Positions 1-9,235 are shown, numbered from the stretch's first letter. The stretch: 64,000 nt of DNA from Planococcus halocryophilus (GCF_022489025.1 NZ_JAKVTG010000003.1:1-64000), one strand, 5' to 3'. Numbers and translations are program-made. Notes: generated by a model not told the origin, from the letters alone.

Positions 1-15
1 AGGAGGCATCGGAGC

Positions 16-198
16 ATGATGGAAGAAAAGAAAGCGGAGATTCCCGCAATCGAAATATTGCCTCCGGTTCATAAGTTTTGGTATGAGACGCGCGGCGGAG
101 ATATAACCGTTTATCGCTTGCGCCTTATGACAGTCGAACAGATTGCCGCACATGGCTTAGAGAAGTATATGCCGGAACGAGGCGAGAACAATGAGTAA
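16..198 (+). CDS. Small hypothetical protein of the integrated element
   Basis: This is a 60-residue open frame with a perfect AGGAGG ribosome binding site at 1-6, nine bases before the ATG. I do not recognise the family. The protein is soluble and charged, with no membrane segment. Its end overlaps the start of the next gene by eight bases, so the two are probably translationally coupled. It belongs to the accessory block left of the tRNA-Arg scar at 2798-2830. The good ribosome site and tight packing argue that it is real, but the function is unknown. Confidence 0.55.
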   Translation: MMEEKKAEIPAIEILPPVHKFWYETRGGDITVYRLRLMTVEQIAAHGLEKYMPERGENNE

Positions 199-409
199 TG
201 AAGTATGGAACAACGGAAGCGGCGGCTACTTCGGATACACGGAAGACACCTCATTAATGAGCCGTATCAATCGTAATAAAAAATGGCGGATTGCCGCAGA
301 GTATCATGATTCAGCGACAGGCAAACGCATAGCGGTTCAATATACGATACCGCAGGAAGAACGCCGCGCCGCCTTGTATATGTTTAATATTGCGGCAATA
401 AGCGAATAG
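191..409 (+). CDS. Small hypothetical protein coupled to the upstream gene
   Basis: A 72-residue protein whose ATG lies inside the last codons of the preceding gene, typical of translational coupling in phage and mobile-element operons. It has a Gly/Asn/Tyr-rich start followed by a basic, then mixed hydrophilic body, with no signal peptide or membrane helix. I do not recognise any family. The 150 bases that follow carry no gene I can support. Confidence 0.5.
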   Translation: MSNEVWNNGSGGYFGYTEDTSLMSRINRNKKWRIAAEYHDSATGKRIAVQYTIPQEERRAALYMFNIAAISE

Positions 410-563
410 CAGCGAGGTTGCAAAATTAAATTTTAAAGCGTTCTAAGGGGTTATGAAGATAGCAGGTACAAATACCTTCCTGTGTTATTCCGATAGCTTT
501 AAAACGTCTTAAAACGTAAAAATGCGACTATATAAGCACATTAAAAATAAGGAGGAATATGAA

Positions 564-890
564 ATGCCATTATTCAGAGGAAAGGCAAGCGAAGCAATTC
601 CGGCAGATAGCACAAATTCAATGAAAGGTTATGTTGCCGCAAATATCAGCATAACGAAGAAGCCTGCATATCGCGAAGTTTCAATAATCGTAATTGATTG
701 CGTAACAGGCGATACCTTATATAAGTCGCAATTTCGCAGTAAGGCACGAAACGACTTTGCCGCGCACAATCACGCATTAGACAATATTAACGCGTATCTA
801 GTAACAGAAGGATACGTGCTTCACGATGAACCTACGACAAACGCAGACTTGCCGAGCATAACAAGCCATTTAAAAGGCGGCAGATGGTAA
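564..890 (+). CDS. Hypothetical protein, 108 aa
   Basis: The frame is open from 522, but the ATG at 564 has a strong GGAGG at 551-555 with eight bases of spacing, so I place the start there. The protein has alternating hydrophobic segments (around residues 23-50, including a VSIIVIDC-type strand) suggesting a small beta-rich fold. No signal peptide, membrane helix or known motif is visible. It stands alone between two intergenic gaps within the accessory block and could be a phage or integrative-element protein. Function unknown. Confidence 0.6.
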   Translation: MPLFRGKASEAIPADSTNSMKGYVAANISITKKPAYREVSIIVIDCVTGDTLYKSQFRSKARNDFAAHNHALDNINAYLVTEGYVLHDEPTTNADLPSITSHLKGGRW

Positions 891-951
891 AGCATTACGC
901 TTAAAAATAACAATTGTTGCAATAAGAAATATACCAAAAGGGGAAATTAAA

Positions 952-1572
952 ATGAACAATGCTAAAACTGAAATTGAAAATGCAGTTAAGAAATTCCGTA
1001 GAGAGGTTGAGAAAATTAAAACTTCGGATAACCCGTATTACCACGATGCAAAAGTACAGGAATACGAAATTAAAGAGAAGCGCGCGGAACTAGACGCCTT
1101 TGTTGCCGAACAGCAAAACGCCTTCAATGCTTCTATTGTCGCAGAAATTGAAAAGGCGGAGCATGCCGCACAGCATAGCCGTTTCACTGCAACCGAACAA
1201 CAACGCAAGCAAGGCGACTACGCGCTAGACAGTTACGTTGCAGACGTTACTCTAGCGAGGGATGATAACGGTAAGCATAGCGCATATAAGACGTTAGAGC
1301 GTCGCTTAGATGGAATGAGCGCAGAAGAATTAGCGCATATCCGTTTGCAATTGCCAAGCGTACTTGCACGCGTGAACGGAGATACTGTAGCGCTTAAGCG
1401 ATTGCAGAGCCTTAATGAAACGCTTGCCGCATTGAAGACGGAAGAGCAAGAGCGGCTCGACGAATTGAAAGCGCACAAGGTTAGTGGCGCGGATGGCGCA
1501 TATAGACGTTTGCGCATGATTCACCCGGCTTATAACGATTTTCGCGATAACATTGCACGAATGAAGAACTAA
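952..1572 (+). CDS. Coiled-coil hypothetical protein, 206 aa
   Basis: The protein is strongly helical and charged, rich in Glu, Lys, Ala and Gln, with likely coiled-coil stretches at about residues 1-75 and 130-175 (for example AALKTEEQERLDELKAHK). A GGGG-type ribosome site precedes the ATG. No transmembrane segment or catalytic motif is visible. The composition resembles phage scaffolding or structural proteins, but that is only an analogy from composition. It is the last gene of the forward-strand accessory cluster and ends just before a strong terminator at 1600-1635. Confidence 0.6.
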   Translation: MNNAKTEIENAVKKFRREVEKIKTSDNPYYHDAKVQEYEIKEKRAELDAFVAEQQNAFNASIVAEIEKAEHAAQHSRFTATEQQRKQGDYALDSYVADVTLARDDNGKHSAYKTLERRLDGMSAEELAHIRLQLPSVLARVNGDTVALKRLQSLNETLAALKTEEQERLDELKAHKVSGADGAYRRLRMIHPAYNDFRDNIARMKN

Positions 1573-1599
1573 ACGTAATATTATAATAGGTAGAAACTC

Positions 1600-1635
1600 A
1601 AAAAACGCTTGCCATTATCGGCAGGCGTTTTTTTT
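1600..1635. terminator. Intrinsic terminator, probably bidirectional
   Basis: The inverted repeat AAAACGCTTGCC / GGCAGGCGTTTT has a six-base loop, with A-runs on the left and T-runs on the right. It can end the forward accessory genes and the convergent reverse-strand DUF4062 gene. Confidence 0.85.
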
Positions 1636-1637
1636 GA

Positions 1638-2564
1638 TTAGAATGGAAGTTTATAAAATTTTTGTGCATTATTACTTATGATTAATTTAGCCGTTGAAGT
1701 CAAGGCTCGCACTCTATCATACAGAGGTAGAGGCATCTTATATGTTATTACATGATTGTATGAAGGATGATAGGTTGGTGTTAATAAACCTCTATCATAG
1801 AAGTTTGAAAGAACTTGTCCATACATATTAATTAGTTCAGAGTCATAAGAATTACTTTCTAACCACGCTATTAATTCATGTTCAGTATTCAATGTGCTTG
1901 CTTCTAATGAGTCAAATTCACGAATATTTGTACTTAACATATAGCTCAGAAATAACATTTCAACTGGTGTAAAGATTCCTCGAATTACCATTGTATAAAT
2001 ATCAATATCCTCTGTCGCCGCATTATTAAAATCTTGTTGGAAGAGTGACTTTGCAATAGAAGGCCTTTTTTTATTGTATTCTTGTACTTTTTTATAAAGG
2101 TGCGGAATAATATTTCCTTTAGAATAACTAAAAGTTATCCCTTTTTTTCGGTACTCTGATTTAAAATCATCAATCTTTTTAACCTCTTCATAATTACTGT
2201 TTCTAGGTATATCTCCATCGACGAAGTAGAGCATAACTTCTTTTCCTTGCTTAAGAAAAATGTTTATTTCTTCAATTGTTCCAGAAGGGCTTGTTGCAGT
2301 AGCCGTACCAAATTTGGTCCAAAAAACTCCTACAAGTATGTCGCAATCATAAACAATTTGTTCGTTAATGCTTTGTTGAGAACCTTCTTCGTTATAAGAG
2401 GGAATAGTATCGTTTTCCCAACGAATTGGCAATAAGATAGTATTCATTTGTTTAGCATGTAAATTATTCCATTTATAAATTGATTCTTCTATTTCATTGC
2501 GTTGTTTGAAAACGTCAGATGGAGAGGCAATTAATACTTGTAATACGTTTGCTTGAAATGCCAT
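1638..2564 (-). CDS. DUF4062 (TIR-like) domain protein, candidate defence gene
   Basis: The N-terminal half matches the pattern I know from DUF4062 proteins. Residues 9-18 carry the QVLIASPSDV strand and loop, followed by an ERxxIEE-like helix (20-33), RWE at 48-50, the DCDILVGVFWTKFGT segment at 73-87 and GTIEEI at 95-100. This flavodoxin/TIR-like fold is common in bacterial immune and nucleotide-signalling proteins. The C-terminal half (about 185-308) is helical and not recognised. The start has an AGAAGGG ribosome site, and a TATAAT -10 lies at 2611-2606 on this strand. The gene sits beside an apparent tRNA attachment scar, as cargo genes often do. The enzymatic activity and any role in phage resistance are inference. 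Confidence 0.75.
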   Translation of the reverse strand: MAFQANVLQVLIASPSDVFKQRNEIEESIYKWNNLHAKQMNTILLPIRWENDTIPSYNEEGSQQSINEQIVYDCDILVGVFWTKFGTATATSPSGTIEEINIFLKQGKEVMLYFVDGDIPRNSNYEEVKKIDDFKSEYRKKGITFSYSKGNIIPHLYKKVQEYNKKRPSIAKSLFQQDFNNAATEDIDIYTMVIRGIFTPVEMLFLSYMLSTNIREFDSLEASTLNTEHELIAWLESNSYDSELINMYGQVLSNFYDRGLLTPTYHPSYNHVITYKMPLPLYDRVRALTSTAKLIISNNAQKFYKLPF

Positions 2565-2797
2565 TTTAACCCTTCTTTCATAAATCCATTATTTAGCCTT
2601 AATTCATTATACAATAAATGTTAGTTTTCTAAATGAAATATTTATAATAGAAGAAACTTAAACTTTTAAGTTAAAGCGCAGGTATTTTCTCTTTGCGCAA
2701 TGCCTATTACGATGTTATCTTTAGGTATACGGTCTAAGAACGGCTAATGACCGATTCACAAACCTTTCATAGCGCGGTTTATAAACGGCTAATTCTA

Positions 2798-2830
2798 CGT
2801 CGGTCGGGGGTTCGAATCCCTCCTGGGACA
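2798..2830 (+). mobile_element. Attachment-site scar: 3' fragment of tRNA-Arg
   Basis: The stretch contains a T-arm (GGGGG-TTCGAAT-CCCTC) followed by an acceptor 3' strand CTGGGAC and discriminator A. No matching 5' half (no GTCCCAG, D-arm or anticodon stem) precedes it. From memory it matches the 3' third of Bacillales tRNA-Arg(UCU), starting at the variable loop. A lone tRNA 3' end followed by a terminator is the usual trace of an element inserted into a tRNA gene. The element would extend left, past the window start, and the intact tRNA should lie at its other end. Confidence 0.7.
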
Positions 2831-2853
2831 TTATAGGAATGTACATACTTCTC

Positions 2854-2895
2854 AAAACCTTCCCACCGCTCACAGAGTGATGGGAAGGTTTTTTG
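2854..2895 (+). terminator. Terminator behind the tRNA fragment
   Basis: A long stem, AAAACCTTCCCA / TGGGAAGGTTTT, is followed by a T-run. It sits 24 bases after the tRNA 3' end and probably is the original terminator of the disrupted tRNA-Arg gene. Confidence 0.85.
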
Positions 2896-3073
2896 TTTAG
2901 CGGAATGACCGATTTTTTAAACTATGATGAAGGATATAAATTGCACACGCTGCAATGGATAAGGCATCGTGTTTTTTAATGTAAATACTATTTATAAAAA
3001 ATCTAATAGGAAATTATAGATATGATACAATTATATTAAATTGTGTATTGATGATAAGGAGTTACGAAAATTT
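2896..3073. other. Leader of the acyltransferase gene
   Basis: This gap between the tRNA-type terminator and the acyltransferase start is AT-rich. It contains TATA-like tracts around 3010-3040 that could serve as a promoter, but I cannot fix one. AAGGAG lies at 3056-3061. I see no other gene. Confidence 0.4.
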
Positions 3074-5077
3074 ATGGAATCTAAAAGACGTATTCGTCCC
3101 GAACTAGAAGGTTTACGAACAATCGCTGCCATATTAGTGGCAATTTACCATATATGGTTTAATCGCGTTTCTGGTGGAGTAGATGTTTTCTTTGTCGTAT
3201 CAGGATTTTTAATTACGACATCGCTTTTTTCAATGTATCGAAAAAATGGGAAGATCTTATACTTTTCTTATGTTATTAAATTATTGAAACGACTTTTACC
3301 AACAGCTTGGCTAATTGGTATTACCACTTTAATCGCAGGTCTATACATATTGCCAGCTTTTACGAAGCAACAAACACTAAATGAGTTTTTAGCTTCTGTT
3401 TTTTATTTTCAAAATTGGCGCTTAGCTATCGATTCAGTAGATTATTTAGCTCAGAACAATAGCGCTTCTCCGTTTCAGCATTTCTGGGCGTTAAGCATCC
3501 AATTTCAGTTTTATTTAGTTTGGTTGTTAATATTCTTTGTAGCGATTAGCATTCTTCGTGTTTTTTCAGGAAAACACATTAAAAGCAAATTAATTATCTT
3601 AATTTCTATCGCTTCAATTATATCTTTTGGTTACTCGGTATATTTAACTGCAGAAAATCAGCCAGTCGCTTATTATCATACGCTTACTCGTGTATGGGAG
3701 TTTGGAATTGGTGGGTTGTTGGCATTAACGATTCAAAAGTTAGTAATATCGTCTAAACTTGCATGGGTTTTTGGTTGGCTAGGATTAATTGGATTGATTA
3801 GTTGTGGCATCGTATTGCAAGTATCACAATTGTTCCCAGGCTATGCAGCATTATGGCCAGTATTATCAGCTGTGTTTATAATTGTGGCTGGTAATTACTC
3901 AACAAATTTTAGCGCTTTCCGACTGCTAAGTTGGAAGCCGTTAGTGAAATTTGGAAGTATATCTTATGCGTTTTATTTATGGCATTGGCCGTTATTGATT
4001 TTTTATTATGCATTATTTGAAGTAGAGAAGGTTTCATTTGTCAATGGATTGATTATTATGGTTATGGCATCGATTTTTGCTTATATCACGATTTATGGAT
4101 TTGAAGTTCCAATCCGTAAACTTCAAGTGGCTACATGGAAAACTGCAAGTTTTATCATTGTTTTCTCTGTTGCGATATGGATTTCTACGATGGTATATGA
4201 AGACACTTCTTTAGCTGTCCCTGTCGCTGACACGGAGTTAGATGAAGAAAGTCTCTCAGCTCATCCAGGTGCAGCAACTTATTTGGAAACTGGCCGATTA
4301 ACTACGGTAGAGGAGTTTAAAGATCCTTATATTCCAAGTTTAGATGTAGCAAAACAAGACAGGTCAGTAATCTATGAAGAGCGTTGTATGGTTGGGAAAG
4401 TTACGACCGCAGCAAAAGTTTGTGAATATGGTGAGCTTATAGACTACGACTATACAATTGCGCTAGTAGGTGGATCTCATTCAGCGCATTGGCAACCGAT
4501 GCTTGAAGAATTAGGGAAAAATCACAAGTTAAAAATTGTAACTTATCTTAAAAGCAGTTGTCGTTTTTCGGAAGAGAGTTTACCAGACTTTCCAGAATGC
4601 GAAAAATGGTTTTCGAATGTAAAAGCTAAAATTGCAAAAGACACACCTGACCTTATTTTCACTGTAGGAAATGTGGAGAGTCAAAAAGAAGAATACGATG
4701 AAGTTTCAGATGGCTTTATCGAAGCTTGGAAGTACTTTGAAAACGAAGGCATTCCTTTATTTTTAGTAAGAGACACACCTTGGTATAAACAACATGTGTT
4801 AACATGCCTTAGTAAAAATGAAGATGCACCAGAAAACTGCAAAGCAAAACAAGAAGACATTATGCGAAAAGAAAATCCAATTACACAAGCAGATTATATT
4901 CCAGAAAGTGCAACAACAATGGATGTAACAGATTATTTTTGTGATGGCGAGTATTGTCATTACGTAATTGGGAATGTTGTTACTCATTTTGATGCCAATC
5001 ATATGACCGCAACATTTTCTCGAAGTTTCGCACCGGTATTTGAAAAACCAATTCTTGAAGCTTTAACAAAAGAATAG
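3074..5077 (+). CDS. Membrane acyltransferase-3 / SGNH O-acyltransferase (OatA/YrhL type)
   Basis: The protein transfers acyl (usually acetyl) groups to sugars of peptidoglycan or another wall polymer on the outer face of the membrane. The N-terminal acyltransferase-3 domain (about 1-370) has the opening RIRPELEGLR, the family YH at about residue 30 and about ten membrane helices. The C-terminal extracellular SGNH domain (about 400-667) carries Ser468 in VGGSHSAHW and Asp640/His643 in DANHMT, so the triad looks intact, although the usual GDS is GGS. The frame is open from a TTG at 3041, but I prefer the ATG at 3074, downstream of AAGGAG and in line with relatives that begin shortly before RYRPE. 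It is monocistronic, between terminators, and the acceptor is not known. Confidence 0.88.
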   Translation: MESKRRIRPELEGLRTIAAILVAIYHIWFNRVSGGVDVFFVVSGFLITTSLFSMYRKNGKILYFSYVIKLLKRLLPTAWLIGITTLIAGLYILPAFTKQQTLNEFLASVFYFQNWRLAIDSVDYLAQNNSASPFQHFWALSIQFQFYLVWLLIFFVAISILRVFSGKHIKSKLIILISIASIISFGYSVYLTAENQPVAYYHTLTRVWEFGIGGLLALTIQKLVISSKLAWVFGWLGLIGLISCGIVLQVSQLFPGYAALWPVLSAVFIIVAGNYSTNFSAFRLLSWKPLVKFGSISYAFYLWHWPLLIFYYALFEVEKVSFVNGLIIMVMASIFAYITIYGFEVPIRKLQVATWKTASFIIVFSVAIWISTMVYEDTSLAVPVADTELDEESLSAHPGAATYLETGRLTTVEEFKDPYIPSLDVAKQDRSVIYEERCMVGKVTTAAKVCEYGELIDYDYTIALVGGSHSAHWQPMLEELGKNHKLKIVTYLKSSCRFSEESLPDFPECEKWFSNVKAKIAKDTPDLIFTVGNVESQKEEYDEVSDGFIEAWKYFENEGIPLFLVRDTPWYKQHVLTCLSKNEDAPENCKAKQEDIMRKENPITQADYIPESATTMDVTDYFCDGEYCHYVIGNVVTHFDANHMTATFSRSFAPVFEKPILEALTKE

Positions 5078-5087
5078 TTTAACAAGC

Positions 5088-5126
5088 TGAGCGAATAACC
5101 TGAAAAGGTCATTCGCTCATTTTTTG
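5088..5126 (+). terminator. Intrinsic terminator after the acyltransferase
   Basis: TGAGCGAATAACC pairs with AGGTCATTCGCTCA across a short loop, followed by TTTTTT. Confidence 0.9.
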
Positions 5127-5300
5127 CAGTACATTTCATTTCTTGTTTTTTTTAAAGTTAACGAATGAAACCATTTCCAACTTAAAGCGTTAAGACTAAG
5201 CAATCAACATAAACATTTATATCAAAATGCTATCGTAAGTTTATTGTTTTCTACATAAAGGGAATATGATATGATTATGAAACACAAAAGAGGTGGTAAA

Positions 5301-6281
5301 GTGCGAAAGAAATACCGGGAGTTAAAACGCAAGGGGAATGTCATCGTCTTTCCAACCACAGTGGAACGTTTACTGGCAGAAGGTATGACTTATTTAAAAG
5401 AAGAGAAGTACGAAGATGCTCGGGACAGTCTGTATCAGGTGCTTAGTTACGAACCTGACCACGCAGCTGCACTGGGAGGCTATACTTATTGTCTGTATGA
5501 GCTTGGGGAGTTTGGGGAAGCTCTAGAAGTGTGCAGAGAATTGTTGCAAATCGGTCCCATCCACTATTTGGAGACGATGGAGCTATACATAAGTATTTTA
5601 ATGCAAGTCCGTGAATTTGAAGAAGCGGAAAAGATGATCGAGGTTTTAATAGAAGAAAAAGTTTTGCCTGAAGAGCGATTAGAGCAGTTTCAGCAATTGC
5701 GTGAATTGAACGAACGCATTTCAGCGAATGCAACGTCAGAGAAAGTGGATGCATCACTGTATGCAATTGAAAACTTTCTATCGTTACATCCTTCAGAACA
5801 AGAACAACTTATTCTATCGTTGCCAACGACTTCTTATCAAGCGCTCAAAAAAAAGCTGCTGGCAATTATTGAACATGTAGAAGCGGATTTGTTGACGAAA
5901 ACATACATATTATTTATGCTGTCTCAAGAAAACATTGATGCAGAAGTAAGAGTGCAAAAGTTCCATTACAAAGGGGTATTCATGATTAATGAATTACCTG
6001 ACCCGGTAAATGACGGACGCATACAAAAAATTTCCGCTATTATGGAAGAAGCTTTAGAAAAAGATCCAACTCGTCTGGAACTAGTAAAAGAATTATTTGA
6101 ACGCCATATTTACTTGCTATATCCGTTTATGTGGGATGACTTTAATGAAAAAGAAATAGCACAAGCATATATGGATTATACGGCCGGGTTATTTACTGGA
6201 ATAAGCTCATTTAGTGAAGATGAAAAGCTCTTAGGGCTGATTCAACAGGCCGAACTTTGGTTTGAGATGCGTAATGGGTAG
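5301..6281 (+). CDS. ysoA: TPR-repeat protein YsoA
   Basis: A soluble protein of 326 residues with at least two tetratricopeptide-like units near the N-terminus (about 20-105: the LAEGMTYLKEEKYEDARD and YCLYELGEFGEALEVC helices). Such repeats mediate protein-protein contacts. Its position directly upstream of tig and clpX is that of B. subtilis ysoA, and the length is similar. The frame opens at an ATG at 5271, but the GTG at 5301 has AGAGGTGG five bases upstream and is my preferred start. The partner and role are not known. The gene has its own gap from tig, where a good promoter is visible. Confidence 0.8.
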   Translation: MRKKYRELKRKGNVIVFPTTVERLLAEGMTYLKEEKYEDARDSLYQVLSYEPDHAAALGGYTYCLYELGEFGEALEVCRELLQIGPIHYLETMELYISILMQVREFEEAEKMIEVLIEEKVLPEERLEQFQQLRELNERISANATSEKVDASLYAIENFLSLHPSEQEQLILSLPTTSYQALKKKLLAIIEHVEADLLTKTYILFMLSQENIDAEVRVQKFHYKGVFMINELPDPVNDGRIQKISAIMEEALEKDPTRLELVKELFERHIYLLYPFMWDDFNEKEIAQAYMDYTAGLFTGISSFSEDEKLLGLIQQAELWFEMRNG

Positions 6282-6287
6282 AAATAG

Positions 6288-6315
6288 TTGAACCTGCGTG
6301 CATCTGTGCTATAAT
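6288..6315 (+). promoter_or_regulatory. Sigma-A type promoter for tig
   Basis: TTGAAC at 6288-6293 and a perfect TATAAT at 6310-6315 are separated by 16 bases, about 70 bases upstream of the trigger factor start. Confidence 0.7.
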
Positions 6316-6384
6316 ATTGAAGTTGTCAAAAATCGTAGAGAACGTTAAATAACTTTTAAGAAAATGTTTGGAGGGCTTATAATT

Positions 6385-7671
6385 ATGTCAGCAAAATGGG
6401 AAAAACAAGAAGGTAACACAGGAGTCTTAACAGTAGAAGTTCCTGCAGAAGAAGTAAACGCAGGTCTTGATAAAGCGTTTAAGAAAGTTGTTAAAGAAAT
6501 CAACGTACCAGGATTCCGTAAAGGGAAAATGCCTCGTCAAATGTTCGAAAAACGTTTTGGTGCTGAGTCACTTTACCAGGATGCATTAGATTTCATCCTA
6601 CCTGACGCATACGCAAACGCTGTTGAAGAAGCAGGAATCAACCCAGTTGACCGTCCTGAAATCGACATCGAAACAATCGAGAAAAACCAACCTCTAGTGT
6701 TTACTGCTAAAGTAATCGTAAAACCTGAAGTTGAGCTTGGCGAATACAAAGGTCTTGAAGCGTCAAAACCTGATACAGAAGTAACTGACGAAGATATCGA
6801 AAAACAATTGAAAGAAAACCAAGAACGTTTGGCTGAGTTGACTGTTAAAGAAGACGAAGCAATCGTTGAAGGCGATACAGCTGTTATCGATTTCGAAGGA
6901 TTTGTAGATGGAGAAGCATTTGAAGGCGGACAAGGAAATGATTATTCTCTTGAAATCGGTTCAAACTCATTCATCCCAGGATTTGAAGAGCAATTGGTAG
7001 GCGTTAAAGCTGGAGAAGAAAAAGAAGTTGAAGTTTCTTTCCCAGAAGAATACCATGCTGCTGAACTTGCAGGAAAAGCTGCAACGTTCAAAGTAAAAGT
7101 AAGCGAAGTTAAAGGCAAAGAACTACCTGAGCTTAACGACGAATTGGCAAAAGAAATTGACCCAGAAGTTGAAAGCTTAGAAGCTCTACGCACAAAAATG
7201 AAAGATAGCTTAGTTGCTGAGAAAAAATCAGCTGCTGATGCGAAACTTCGTGACGAATTGGTTCAAAAAGCTGCTGAAAATGCAACAATCGACATTCCTC
7301 ATGCAATGATCCACACTGAAATGGATCGCATGATGAGCGATTTTGAACAGCGTTTAACGCAACAAGGTATGAACCTTGAGCTATACTTCCAATTCTCTGG
7401 TCAAGACGAAGCTGCACTTCGTGAGCAAATGCACGGTGATGCTGAAACACGCGTACGCGTTTCAATGACACTTGAAGCAATTGCTAAAGCTGAAAACATG
7501 CAAGTAACTTCAGAAGACATCGATAAAGAGCTTGAAAAAATGGCTGCTCAATTTAGCATGGACATTGAACAGATTAAAACAGCTTTAGGTGGAACTGAAA
7601 TGCTTGAAAATGATATCCGTATGCAGAACACAGTTGAGTTCCTAGTGGACAACGCTAAAATTTCTGAATAA
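6385..7671 (+). CDS. tig: Trigger factor, ribosome-bound chaperone and prolyl isomerase
   Basis: Trigger factor binds the ribosomal exit tunnel beside L23 and holds nascent chains. The ribosome-binding signature GFRKGK is at residues 43-48. The FKBP-type isomerase domain spans about 155-245 ([13 protein letters not shown] and [12 protein letters not shown]), and the helical C-terminal domain fills 250-428. The 428-residue length is normal. The start is the ATG at 6385, with GGAGGG nine bases upstream; an upstream in-frame ATG at 6364 lies before the ribosome site. It is followed by clpX, as in other Bacillales, separated by a hairpin and a separate leader. Confidence 0.97.
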   Translation: MSAKWEKQEGNTGVLTVEVPAEEVNAGLDKAFKKVVKEINVPGFRKGKMPRQMFEKRFGAESLYQDALDFILPDAYANAVEEAGINPVDRPEIDIETIEKNQPLVFTAKVIVKPEVELGEYKGLEASKPDTEVTDEDIEKQLKENQERLAELTVKEDEAIVEGDTAVIDFEGFVDGEAFEGGQGNDYSLEIGSNSFIPGFEEQLVGVKAGEEKEVEVSFPEEYHAAELAGKAATFKVKVSEVKGKELPELNDELAKEIDPEVESLEALRTKMKDSLVAEKKSAADAKLRDELVQKAAENATIDIPHAMIHTEMDRMMSDFEQRLTQQGMNLELYFQFSGQDEAALREQMHGDAETRVRVSMTLEAIAKAENMQVTSEDIDKELEKMAAQFSMDIEQIKTALGGTEMLENDIRMQNTVEFLVDNAKISE

Positions 7672-7696
7672 CACATAAGTAACATATAAGTTTTAG

Positions 7697-7730
7697 GGAA
7701 AACAAGGTGCGGAAACGTACCTTGTTTTCC
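7697..7730. terminator. Strong hairpin after tig, possible terminator
   Basis: GGAAAACAAGGTGC pairs with GTACCTTGTTTTCC around a GGAAAC loop. The T-run lies inside the stem and no U-tract follows, so it may act as an attenuator or mRNA stabiliser rather than a full terminator. Confidence 0.6.
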
Positions 7731-7845
7731 ACTACATAGAAGACCGGCTTTATACGTAAGTAGCAGCAAAATTGACGCTGAATCTAATTAGTTGCTACAA
7801 TCACGATAATCTTGTAAGATAATTGCTTGAATAGGGGTGAATACA

Positions 7846-9117
7846 TTGTTCAAATTCAATGACGAAAAAGAGCATTTAAAATGTTCGTTTTGCGGTAAAC
7901 CACAAGAGCAAGTTCGTAAACTGGTGGCAGGACCAGGTGTTTATATTTGTGACGAGTGTATTGAGCTTTGTACGGAAATCGTAGAAGAAGAGCTTGGTAC
8001 AGATGAAGAAGTAGAATTTAAAGAAGTACCTAAGCCAAAAGAAATTTTAGACATTTTAAATGGCTATGTAATCGGTCAGGAAAAAGCGAAAAAATCATTG
8101 GCTGTAGCAGTTTATAATCACTACAAACGCGTAAATTCTAATAGTAAGATTGATGACGTTGAATTGTCGAAATCGAATATTGTACTGATCGGACCAACAG
8201 GAAGCGGGAAAACCTTGCTTGCACAAACATTGGCTCGTATTCTGAATGTACCGTTTGCTATTGCTGATGCCACTTCATTAACTGAAGCGGGTTATGTTGG
8301 TGAAGACGTAGAAAACATTCTACTCAAACTGATTCAAGCAGCTGATTATGACGTTGAACGTGCAGAAAAAGGGATTATCTATATCGATGAAATTGATAAA
8401 GTAGCCCGTAAATCTGAGAACACCTCAATTACACGTGATGTATCTGGTGAAGGTGTTCAACAAGCACTTCTGAAAATTTTAGAAGGCACAACTGCAAGCG
8501 TACCTCCTCAAGGTGGACGCAAGCATCCTCATCAAGAATTTATCCAAATCGATACGACGAATGTATTATTTATCGTAGGTGGAGCTTTTGACGGAGTCGA
8601 TCAAATTATTAAACGCCGTCTAGGCAATAAAATCATCGGTTTCGGTGCAAACCCAAACAAAGAAGAAATCGACGAGAAATCATTGCTTAGCCAATTGATT
8701 CCGGAAGATTTATTGAAATTTGGTTTGATTCCAGAATTTATCGGTCGTTTGCCTGTATTGGCAAGCCTTGAACAATTGGATGAAAAAGCGTTAGTTGAAA
8801 TTTTGACTGAACCTAAAAATGCATTGATCAAGCAATACCAAAAAATGATGGAGCTAGATGGCGTCAAATTAACGTTTGAGCCTGAAGCACTTGTAGAAAT
8901 TGCGAAGCTGGCAATTGAGCGCAAAACTGGTGCACGTGGACTTCGTTCAATAATTGAGAACACGATGCTTGAAGTAATGTTCGATTTACCTTCACGTGAA
9001 GATATTGTCGAATGTGTCATTACAAAAGAAACTGTTGCCGATAGCGTGCCGCCTAAACTAATCTTAGAAGATGGTTCAGAGTACGTTAGCGACAACGATG
9101 AGAAAACATCCGCGTAA
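7846..9117 (+). CDS. clpX: ClpX, ATPase subunit of the ClpXP protease
   Basis: ClpX unfolds tagged or specific substrates (for example SsrA-tagged proteins) and feeds them into ClpP. The N-terminal zinc-binding domain shows Cys13, Cys16, Cys35 and Cys38. Walker A is GPTGSGKT at 116-123, with Walker [10 protein letters not shown] and the [10 protein letters not shown] sensor-2 region further on. The TTG start at 7846 is chosen because AGGGGTG lies at 7832-7838 and relatives begin MFKFN; a GTG three codons upstream overlaps that ribosome site. The 423-residue length is typical. lonB, which often follows clpX in Bacillus, is missing. Confidence 0.97.
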   Translation: MFKFNDEKEHLKCSFCGKPQEQVRKLVAGPGVYICDECIELCTEIVEEELGTDEEVEFKEVPKPKEILDILNGYVIGQEKAKKSLAVAVYNHYKRVNSNSKIDDVELSKSNIVLIGPTGSGKTLLAQTLARILNVPFAIADATSLTEAGYVGEDVENILLKLIQAADYDVERAEKGIIYIDEIDKVARKSENTSITRDVSGEGVQQALLKILEGTTASVPPQGGRKHPHQEFIQIDTTNVLFIVGGAFDGVDQIIKRRLGNKIIGFGANPNKEEIDEKSLLSQLIPEDLLKFGLIPEFIGRLPVLASLEQLDEKALVEILTEPKNALIKQYQKMMELDGVKLTFEPEALVEIAKLAIERKTGARGLRSIIENTMLEVMFDLPSREDIVECVITKETVADSVPPKLILEDGSEYVSDNDEKTSA

Positions 9118-9182
9118 TGAGTGGAATTTCACCCAGCAGGAAAAGGTAACTGGGTGAACGTTAAACCAATCAAAAGGATGAT

Positions 9183-9235
9183 ACGGGCTGACTCTGATCG
9201 TGCGCATCCGCACCTTCTGAGTTAGCCCGTTTTTG
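9183..9235 (+). terminator. Two-tiered terminator after clpX
   Basis: An outer stem ACGGGCTGACTC / GAGTTAGCCCGT encloses an inner stem GTGCG / CGCAC, and the outer stem is followed by TTTTTG. It separates clpX from lonA. Confidence 0.9.

Noticed and set aside
2798-2830. Complete tRNA-Arg gene
   Set aside because: The acceptor 5' strand, D-arm and anticodon stem are missing upstream, so only the 3' part is present.
2798-2830. tmRNA 3' end
   Set aside because: The T-arm and acceptor strand agree better with tRNA-Arg, and no tag-peptide region or 5' domain lies upstream.
8601-9095. A 164-codon reverse frame inside clpX
   Set aside because: Shadow of the highly conserved clpX coding sequence; no ribosome site and Ser-rich antisense composition.
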